A stretch of DNA of 10,465 bases from Lachnospiraceae bacterium UBA1748 (GTDB taxonomy: Bacteria > Bacillota > Clostridia > Lachnospirales > Lachnospiraceae), in contig DCHQ01000102.1 of assembly GCA_002314855.1 (NCBI GenBank), positions 6,153 to 16,617 of the forward strand, read 5' to 3'. A program made the translations under genes and the position numbers. Positions within the stretch are counted from its first letter, which is position 1. Every line of letters begins with the position of its first letter. Below, one piece after another: positions 6,188-10,465 of this stretch. Below the pieces are notes generated by a model. That model was not told the DNA's origin. It searched no databases and worked only from the letters and a program-made list of their open reading frames with translations.

Positions 6188-7179
6188 CTTGTAGAGTCCT
6201 TCATACCAAGACTGCCAAAGTACTTTTCTTCGTATGCTTCCCAGTCAAATACTTCTTCGATTGCAGCGATAGCAACCTCTATCATTTCATCATCAGGTTC
6301 TCTAGTTGTAATCTTCTGAAGTAACATACCTGGTGCAGAAATAATTCTGACAAAAATATTGTCATGCTTACCCGCAAATCGAATAATTTCATATGATATA
6401 CCTGCAATAACTGGAATAAGAGCTATTCTAAGTAATAAACGAAGCCATATCTGATCTACTCTTATAAAGAAGAATAGAACTATACTAACAATCATAACTA
6501 ATATAAGGAAACTTGTTCCGCAACGTCTATGAAGTCTAGAGCTCTTTTTAACATTCTCTATATCGAGATTTCTTCCTCTCTCAATACAGTTAATACACTT
6601 ATGCTCGGCTCCGTGATACTGATAAAGTCTTTTAATATCCTTAAGTAAAGATATAAGACATACATATAGAACAAATATTGTTATTCTAACAACACCTTCA
6701 ATAATAGTTACCAGCGAGTCATTGAGAATAAATCCATTAAGCCACTCTGATACAAAATATGGAAGAAGCATAAACAGTGCAACTGCAAGAAGCAGTGAAA
6801 ATATCATAGTCACTGTGTTTACAACAGCTTCAGCCTTGTTTCCAAAGGCTTTCTCCAAAAGCTGATCTCCCTTGGTCGCTGCCTCCTCCTCTTCGTAAAA
6901 CGATGAACTATATGTAAGTGTTTTCATACCAAGCGAAAGCGACTCTGCAAAGTTTACTACGCCTCTTACAAATGGCCATCTAGCAAATGCATATCTATTA
7001 GAAAAGCTGTCTCCAATGTCCCACTTTTGAACCTCTATGGTGCCATCAGGTTTTCTAACAGCCACTGAATATTCATTTTTATTTTTCATCATGATACCTT
7101 CCAGTACAGCCTGACCGCCGATACCAGAATATACCGCTTTTTTCTTATTTTTAGATTTTTTAGTCTTCTCTTTAGCCAA
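6184..7179 (-). CDS. DUF1385 family membrane protein (YqhQ-like)
   Basis: A 331-residue integral membrane protein of the DUF1385 (YqhQ) family, widespread in Firmicutes; I know of no firmly established biochemical function. Features in order: a lysine-rich cytoplasmic N-terminus (3-14), the signature GIGGQAVLEGIMM (19-31), RWPFVRGV (67-74), and about four membrane segments near 118-143, 158-180, 223-240 and 245-266. Between the second and third are HGAEHK (189-194) and HRRCGTSF (217-224), with conserved His, Glu and Cys residues that could bind a metal, which is an inference. An acidic C-terminal tail follows. The start is TTG, chosen because AGGGG sits 6 nt upstream and no in-frame ATG exists nearby. 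It overlaps prmC by 4 nt. The rpmE terminator lies 38 nt in front of it and no strong promoter is visible between. Confidence 0.93.
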   Translation of the reverse strand: MAKEKTKKSKNKKKAVYSGIGGQAVLEGIMMKNKNEYSVAVRKPDGTIEVQKWDIGDSFSNRYAFARWPFVRGVVNFAESLSLGMKTLTYSSSFYEEEEAATKGDQLLEKAFGNKAEAVVNTVTMIFSLLLAVALFMLLPYFVSEWLNGFILNDSLVTIIEGVVRITIFVLYVCLISLLKDIKRLYQYHGAEHKCINCIERGRNLDIENVKKSSRLHRRCGTSFLILVMIVSIVLFFFIRVDQIWLRLLLRIALIPVIAGISYEIIRFAGKHDNIFVRIISAPGMLLQKITTREPDDEMIEVAIAAIEEVFDWEAYEEKYFGSLGMKDSTR

Positions 7180-7194
7180 AATAAACCCCTACCA

Positions 7195-7215
7195 TTTCAG
7201 AATATATTCCTGAAA
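7195..7215. repeat. dyad between the rpmE terminator and the DUF1385 gene
   Basis: Arms TTTCAG (7195-7200) and CTGAAA (7210-7215) flank an AT-rich core (AATATATT) that is itself nearly self-complementary, giving a nearly symmetrical 21-bp element with one unpaired base. It lies between the rpmE terminator and the AGGGG ribosome binding site of the TTG-started gene. It could be an operator, a processing hairpin or a second weak terminator stem; the sequence does not decide. Confidence 0.4.
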
Positions 7216-7216
7216 A

Positions 7217-7254
7217 GAAAAAAAGAAGGCCAGGATAGTTTCTACCCCGACCTT
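7217..7254 (-). terminator. intrinsic terminator after rpmE
   Basis: On the minus strand a 13-bp stem with three G-T pairs (7242-7254 with 7226-7238) and a 3-nt loop is followed by CTTTTTTT (7218-7225). It begins 13 nt past the rpmE stop codon. The next gene on the strand starts 38 nt after the T-tract. Confidence 0.9.
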
Positions 7255-7267
7255 GCTAAATAACTGC

Positions 7268-7474
7268 TTATTTGCTTTCAACACCGTACTTCTTATTGAA
7301 CTTATCAATACGACCTCTAGCCTGTGCAGACTTCTGCTGACCTGTGTAGAACGAATGACACTTTGAGCAAACTTCAACGTGGATCTCAGACTTTGTAGAA
7401 CCAGTAACGAATGTATTACCACAGTTGCATGTTACGGTTGCCTGATAATATTCTGGATGTAATCCTTCTTTCAT
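7268..7474 (-). CDS. rpmE: 50S ribosomal protein L31, zinc-binding type
   Basis: L31 bridges the central protuberance of the large subunit and the head of the small subunit. The 68-residue protein begins MKEGLHPEYYQATVTCNCGN and has the full zinc-binding set C16, C18, C36 and C39 (CNCG and CSKC). It is therefore the C+ type rather than the zinc-independent paralogue induced by zinc starvation. The C-terminal GRIDKFNKKYG is typical. I chose the ATG at 7474 because GAGAGG lies 8 nt upstream; an in-frame GTG at 7483 overlaps that Shine-Dalgarno and would add three residues not typical of L31. A strong promoter (7565-7593), a structured leader of about 80 nt and a terminator (7217-7254) suggest strong, mostly single-gene expression with possible autoregulation. 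Confidence 0.98.
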   Translation of the reverse strand: MKEGLHPEYYQATVTCNCGNTFVTGSTKSEIHVEVCSKCHSFYTGQQKSAQARGRIDKFNKKYGVESK

Positions 7475-7558
7475 CTTATTCACCTCTCTATAACTTACTA
7501 CCGGATAAGATACCGTGTATTACGGATACATATCCGAACTACAGTCTCTATAAACAGC
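7475..7558 (-). promoter_or_regulatory. candidate rpmE leader RNA
   Basis: The predicted rpmE transcript has an 80-nt leader with competing short helices. On the RNA strand CGGATA (7531-7536) can pair with TATCCG at 7523-7528 or with the second TATCCG at 7501-7506. CCGT and ACGG between them can form a third helix. Such switchable pairing in front of a ribosomal protein gene fits an autoregulatory leader; leaders upstream of L31 genes have been described in bacteria. Whether this one belongs to a known motif cannot be told by eye. Confidence 0.45.
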
Positions 7559-7564
7559 GTTCTT

Positions 7565-7593
7565 ATTGTAGCATAGCATTATGTATTGTGCAA
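7565..7593 (-). promoter_or_regulatory. rpmE promoter
   Basis: On the minus strand, -35 TTGCAC (7588-7593), a 17-nt spacer and -10 TACAAT (7565-7570) preceded by TGC, giving an extended -10. The predicted start is near 7558. Confidence 0.82.
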
Positions 7594-7652
7594 GTAATTT
7601 TTTTACTAATTTGCAAAGCCTTTTATACCTGGCTAATGCTACATTTCTATAC

Positions 7653-8270
7653 CTATTTTAAATAGTCATCAAGTTTTGCCAAAATACTGCGAAGCGCTTT
7701 TCCTCTGTGGCTTATCTCATTTTTCTGCTCTGGAGTCATCTGTGCAGTTGTACAGCCAAATTCTGGTTTATAGAAAAAAGGATCATAACCAAAACCATTC
7801 TCTCCTATGATTTCTCTATTAACAATGCCTTCACAGGTTTCAAGTGATGTAATAACTTCATCCGGAAGAACTATTGCCGCCATAGAGCACACAAATCGGC
7901 ATGTACGTTTTTCATCGGGCACATCCTTCATGTCATCAATAACATCCTGCATAGCCTGAGGATAACTACATTCTCCCAGCCATCTGTGACTGTATATTCC
8001 TGGAGCTTTATCATAATAATCAATCTCCAGTCCCGAATCATCAGCAAGAACTATTGTGTCCTTGTATTCTGGTTTATTCTTTAATATATAGTCAGCTACC
8101 GCTTTCGCCTTAATAACTGCATTCTCCGTAAAAGTGGTTCCAGTTTCTTCCACATCCTCATCAAAACCAATATCCTTAAGAGAATAGACATCGACATTTT
8201 TGCCTGCTATCATCTCTTTAATTTCACGAACCTTATCTTTATTACTTGTTGCAAATACAATATTCTTCAT
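7653..8270 (-). CDS. rdgB: RdgB/HAM1 non-canonical purine NTP pyrophosphatase
   Basis: This 205-residue enzyme hydrolyses dITP, ITP and XTP to the monophosphate and pyrophosphate, keeping deaminated purines out of DNA and RNA. The family motifs are all present: FATSNKDKVREI (6-17) for nucleotide binding, ADDSGLEID (76-84) with the catalytic and metal-binding aspartates, APGIYSHRW (89-97), GENGFGYDPFFY (156-167), and the C-terminal SHRGKAL (187-193) that contacts the base. Length is normal. The ATG has AAGGA 7 nt upstream. It lies 36 nt downstream of the THUMP methyltransferase gene on the same strand, so the two are probably cotranscribed. I see no convincing terminator after it before the rpmE promoter. 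Confidence 0.97.
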   Translation of the reverse strand: MKNIVFATSNKDKVREIKEMIAGKNVDVYSLKDIGFDEDVEETGTTFTENAVIKAKAVADYILKNKPEYKDTIVLADDSGLEIDYYDKAPGIYSHRWLGECSYPQAMQDVIDDMKDVPDEKRTCRFVCSMAAIVLPDEVITSLETCEGIVNREIIGENGFGYDPFFYKPEFGCTTAQMTPEQKNEISHRGKALRSILAKLDDYLK

Positions 8271-8306
8271 AATCTTTTCCTTAATATATATTGTAATAAA
8301 TGTTAA

Positions 8307-9458
8307 TTATCGTTTATCAGCTTTAGGAGGCCTTGGTCCCATAAACTGATAATAGTATGTCTTCATCATACCATTATAGATTTTACGATTCTTATCTGCC
8401 TTACGTCCTATATCATTCTCCGCCTTATCATAAGCAGTAATAAGATACATAGACCAGCTGTCAAGATTCTTATACCTGTCACCTATTGTTTTATATAAAG
8501 CTGGAAGGTTTGCCTTCTCTTCAAGTCGCTCGCCGTATGGTGGATTTGTAATAATAAAACCATACTTTTTAGGATGGGATAACGCCTCTACACCCCTTGT
8601 TTGGAAATGAATAAGCTTGTCCACCCCTGCAAGCTTGGCATTTTCCCTAGATATTCTAACCATATCAGGATCAAGGTCAAATCCCTGTATATCAGTTTCT
8701 ATTGAAAGATCCATATTATCTTTGGCTTCATCCACTACTTCTTTCCAAAGAGTTTTATCTACAAGATGCTTCCAGTTCATAGCCTGGAACTTTCTATTCA
8801 TACCAGGTGCAATATTAGCCGCCATAAGAGCCGCCTCTATAGGGAATGTTCCCGAGCCACAGAAAGGATCAACTAAAACTCTGTCACCCTTCCAAGGAGT
8901 TAGCATAATAAGTGCTGCTGCAAGATTCTCTGCTATAGGAGCCTTAGCTGTAAGCTTTCGATACCCTCTCTTATGCAATGAATCTCCTGTGGTGTCAAGA
9001 GCTACAGTCACCTCATCTTTTAGAAGGAACACTCTAATAGGAAAAGACTCACCTGTCTCGTCAAACCATTCCTTATGATACTTTTCCTTCATTCTCTCAA
9101 CCATGGCTTTCTTCATAATTGACTGAATATCCGATGGAGAAAAAAGCTTACTCTTAATGCTTGATGCCTTTGTTACCCAGAATTTACCATCAGCCGGGAT
9201 ATATTCCTCCCATGGAAGTCTCTTGGTTCCCTGAAAAAGCTCCTCGAAAGTTTCTGCATGAAATGAGCCTATTTTAATCATAACTCTTTCAGCTGTTCTA
9301 AGATTAATATTAGCTCTAACCAGTGCCTCTTCATCACCTTCAAAGGTTATTCTTCCATCAGTAACCTCTGTTGTATCATATCCCAAATCATATATTTCTT
9401 TTTTTAATACTGCCTCCAACCCAAAATGGCATGGTGCAATCAACTCATATTTTCGCAT
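8307..9458 (-). CDS. THUMP-domain SAM-dependent RNA methyltransferase (RlmL/YpsC-like)
   Basis: A 383-residue protein. The N-terminal THUMP region (about 1-155) binds RNA; HKRGYRKLTAKAPIAENLAA (162-181) is the family's linker signature. The Rossmann domain carries VDPFCGSGTFPIEAA (196-210, SAM motif I) and TNPPYGERL (304-312), whose NPPY marks an N-methyltransferase acting on a base amino group. It corresponds to the RlmL half of the E. coli RlmKL fusion, which forms m2G2445 in 23S rRNA, and to B. subtilis YpsC; the exact target here is inferred. The start fits the family's usual MRKYELIAPCHFGLEA beginning, though the best Shine-Dalgarno (AGGAAAG) is rather far at about 10-13 nt. It leads a likely two-gene unit with rdgB. 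Confidence 0.94.
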   Translation of the reverse strand: MRKYELIAPCHFGLEAVLKKEIYDLGYDTTEVTDGRITFEGDEEALVRANINLRTAERVMIKIGSFHAETFEELFQGTKRLPWEEYIPADGKFWVTKASSIKSKLFSPSDIQSIMKKAMVERMKEKYHKEWFDETGESFPIRVFLLKDEVTVALDTTGDSLHKRGYRKLTAKAPIAENLAAALIMLTPWKGDRVLVDPFCGSGTFPIEAALMAANIAPGMNRKFQAMNWKHLVDKTLWKEVVDEAKDNMDLSIETDIQGFDLDPDMVRISRENAKLAGVDKLIHFQTRGVEALSHPKKYGFIITNPPYGERLEEKANLPALYKTIGDRYKNLDSWSMYLITAYDKAENDIGRKADKNRKIYNGMMKTYYYQFMGPRPPKADKR

Positions 9459-9517
9459 TATTTACTATCTTTCCTATTGTCTACAAATGACTATATACAT
9501 ATTAACATGCGTGTTCT

Positions 9518-9532
9518 TGGTAAATATTACCA
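9518..9532. promoter_or_regulatory. palindrome TGGTAA-ATA-TTACCA, operator candidate
   Basis: A perfect inverted repeat with 6-bp arms and a 3-nt centre in the divergent region between the THUMP methyltransferase and cellobiose phosphorylase genes. Its size suits a dimeric regulator. It is not part of either gene or of a terminator. Confidence 0.38.
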
Positions 9533-9553
9533 CTAATTAATCTCCAGTTGCAA
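9524..9553 (-). promoter_or_regulatory. candidate promoter of the THUMP methyltransferase gene
   Basis: On the minus strand, TTGCAA (9548-9553), an 18-nt spacer and TAATAT (9524-9529). The leader would be about 60 nt. The -10 lies inside the palindrome at 9518-9532, so binding there could block this promoter. A downstream TATAGT-like element is an alternative but lacks a -35. Confidence 0.42.
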
Positions 9554-9561
9554 ATAATTGT

Positions 9562-9573
9562 ACAAAGCTTTGT
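9562..9573. promoter_or_regulatory. palindrome ACAAAGCTTTGT, operator candidate
   Basis: A perfect 12-bp palindrome centred on GC about 30 nt upstream of the cellobiose phosphorylase -35 box. GC- or CG-centred palindromes with AT-rich arms are common LacI-family operators, which often control sugar phosphorylase genes; that link is an inference. A weak TTGTAC-18-TTATAA promoter overlaps it (9558-9587). Confidence 0.4.
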
Positions 9574-9601
9574 TTATTGTGTTATAAAGTGCCAATTCGC
9601 C

Positions 9602-9630
9602 TTGATATTTGCACCCCGTTTTTGTATAAT
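9602..9630 (+). promoter_or_regulatory. cellobiose phosphorylase promoter
   Basis: -35 TTGATA (9602-9607), 17-nt spacer and a perfect -10 TATAAT (9625-9630). The transcript would start near 9637 and have a leader of about 69 nt. Confidence 0.85.
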
Positions 9631-9633
9631 TTT

Positions 9634-9663
9634 AGGGTAAATGCCCTTGCTGTTATAAAGGGC
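9634..9663 (+). promoter_or_regulatory. alternative hairpins in the phosphorylase leader
   Basis: Near the predicted transcript start, AGGG (9634-9637) can pair with CCCT (9644-9647), or GCCCTT (9643-9648) can pair with AAGGGC (9658-9663) across a 9-nt loop. The two are mutually exclusive. No T-tract follows, so this is not an intrinsic terminator; it may stabilise the 5' end or affect translation. Confidence 0.35.
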
Positions 9664-9705
9664 TAAGGAATATAACATATTATAAAATTCAAAGGAGAAA
9701 AACAG

Positions 9706-10465
9706 ATGAAATTCGGTTATTTCGATGACGCAAACAGAGAATACGTTATCACCTCTCCAAGAACTCCATATCCATGGATTAACTATCTTGGAACACAGGG
9801 ATTCTTCTCATTAATCTCAAACACAGCAGGTGGTTACTCATTCTATAAGGATGCAAGACTCCGTAGAATCACAAGATATCGTTATAACAACGTACCTATC
9901 GATATGGGCGGACGTTATTTCTATATCAATGAGAATGGTACTATTTGGAATCCTGGTTGGTCTCCAGTTAAGACAGAGCTTGATTCATACGAGTGTCGTC
10001 ACGGTATGGGTTATACAGTTATTACTGGTAAGAAGAACAATCTTAAGGCAGAGGTAACATTCCTCGTTCCTCAGGATTACGACGGTGAGGTTCAGCAGGT
10101 AGTTCTTACAAATGAAGGTTCAGAATCAAAGTCATTCAAACTCTTCTCTTTCGCAGAGTGGTGTCTTTGGGATGCTCAGGATGATAGCAATAACTTCCAG
10201 AGAAACTTCTCTACAGGTCGTGTAGAAATTAAGGATTCAGTTATTTATCATAAAACAGAGTACAGAGATCGTCGTAATCACTATGCTTTCTACTCTGTAA
10301 ACGATACTATCGATGGTTATGATACAGATAGAGATTCATTTATCGGTCTTTACAATGGATTTGGTGATCCTCAGGCTGTAATCGCAGGCGAAGCTACTAA
10401 CTCATTTGCTGATGGTTGGGCTCCTATCGCTTCTCATTATAAGAAGATTACTCTTGCTCCTGGTG
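9706..10465 (+). CDS. cellobiose phosphorylase (GH94), N-terminal part
   Basis: The first 253 codons of a protein that would be about 810 residues; the gene is open to the right edge, so it is cut, not broken. Cellobiose phosphorylase splits cellobiose with phosphate into glucose 1-phosphate and glucose in the cytoplasm, saving ATP during cellulose breakdown. The protein begins MKFGYFDDANREYVITSPRT and continues with RRITRYRYNNVPIDMGGRYF (53-72), SYECRHGMGY (94-103), NFQRNFSTG (163-171) and RRNHYAFYSVN (189-199). It closely follows the N-terminal beta-sandwich domain of clostridial cellobiose phosphorylases, better than cellodextrin or chitobiose phosphorylases. The catalytic aspartate lies in the barrel domain outside the window. 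AAAGGAG lies 8 nt before the ATG. Codons are strongly biased to TTC, ATC and AAC types, suggesting high expression. Confidence 0.96.
   Translation, partial: MKFGYFDDANREYVITSPRTPYPWINYLGTQGFFSLISNTAGGYSFYKDARLRRITRYRYNNVPIDMGGRYFYINENGTIWNPGWSPVKTELDSYECRHGMGYTVITGKKNNLKAEVTFLVPQDYDGEVQQVVLTNEGSESKSFKLFSFAEWCLWDAQDDSNNFQRNFSTGRVEIKDSVIYHKTEYRDRRNHYAFYSVNDTIDGYDTDRDSFIGLYNGFGDPQAVIAGEATNSFADGWAPIASHYKKITLAPG

Noticed and set aside
7475..7483. Upstream GTG start for rpmE
   Set aside because: It lies within the GAGAGGTG Shine-Dalgarno of the ATG at 7474, which gives a normal L31 N-terminus.
7411..7665. 84-codon plus-strand frame over the rpmE promoter and leader
   Set aside because: It runs antisense through the start of rpmE and through its promoter; no Shine-Dalgarno and no recognisable sequence.
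8617..9078. 153-codon open frame on the plus strand
   Set aside because: Antisense to the THUMP methyltransferase gene, which has complete family motifs; no family resemblance and no ribosome binding site.
9830..10057. 75-codon plus-strand frame near the right edge
   Set aside because: Out-of-frame reading within the cellobiose phosphorylase gene, whose true frame runs from 9706 to the window edge.
1..10465. Mobile element, prophage, CRISPR or defence system
   Set aside because: No transposase, integrase, long terminal inverted repeats, regularly spaced repeats or recognisable defence protein; the genes are mostly core functions.

Overview
The window looks like chromosomal DNA of an AT-rich clostridial Gram-positive, most likely a gut or rumen Lachnospiraceae (Butyrivibrio, Roseburia or Pseudobutyrivibrio type). 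This is inference. It rests on AGGAGG-type ribosome binding sites, consensus TTGNNN/TATAAT promoters, the gene order rpmE - DUF1385 - prmC - prfA, a DUF5688-type protein, a four-cysteine L31, and a GH94 phosphorylase very close to clostridial cellobiose phosphorylases. I see no phage, insertion sequence, CRISPR array or integron. Most of the window is core translation and RNA-modification housekeeping.

Layout, left to right. (1) A tRNA gene cut by the left edge, probably tRNA-Arg, on the minus strand. (2) Minus-strand genes transcribed leftward: a small XRE/HigA-like regulator, a TtcA-like PP-loop ATPase, efp (elongation factor P) and a DUF5688-like protein of unknown function. (3) A lone plus-strand AraC-family regulator, divergent from the XRE gene and separated from prfA by a bidirectional terminator. 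(4) A minus-strand translation operon: rpmE, DUF1385/YqhQ membrane protein, prmC, prfA. (5) A minus-strand pair: a THUMP-domain RNA methyltransferase and the RdgB/HAM1 NTP pyrophosphatase. (6) At the right edge, on the plus strand, the first 253 codons of a cellobiose phosphorylase with a near-consensus promoter.

How the genes relate. EF-P, L31, RF1, the RF1/RF2 glutamine methylase PrmC, the rRNA methyltransferase and the TtcA-like tRNA thiolase all serve the ribosome or tRNA. PrmC modifies the GGQ glutamine of the RF1 encoded just downstream of it. RdgB cleans the nucleotide pool. Cellobiose phosphorylase starts the catabolic block that would continue past the right edge.

The most distinctive pattern is regulatory. 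Three times an intrinsic terminator lies directly in front of the next gene on the same strand, with 0 to 38 nt between T-tract and start codon and no good promoter in between: efp to DUF5688, XRE to TtcA-like, rpmE to DUF1385. In the TtcA-like case the T-tract touches the ATG and no Shine-Dalgarno is visible. Other points to check are a structured rpmE leader, dyads between the divergent XRE and AraC genes, and palindromes in front of the cellobiose phosphorylase gene. No stretch longer than 300 bases lacks a gene; the largest gap (9459-9705) is regulatory.
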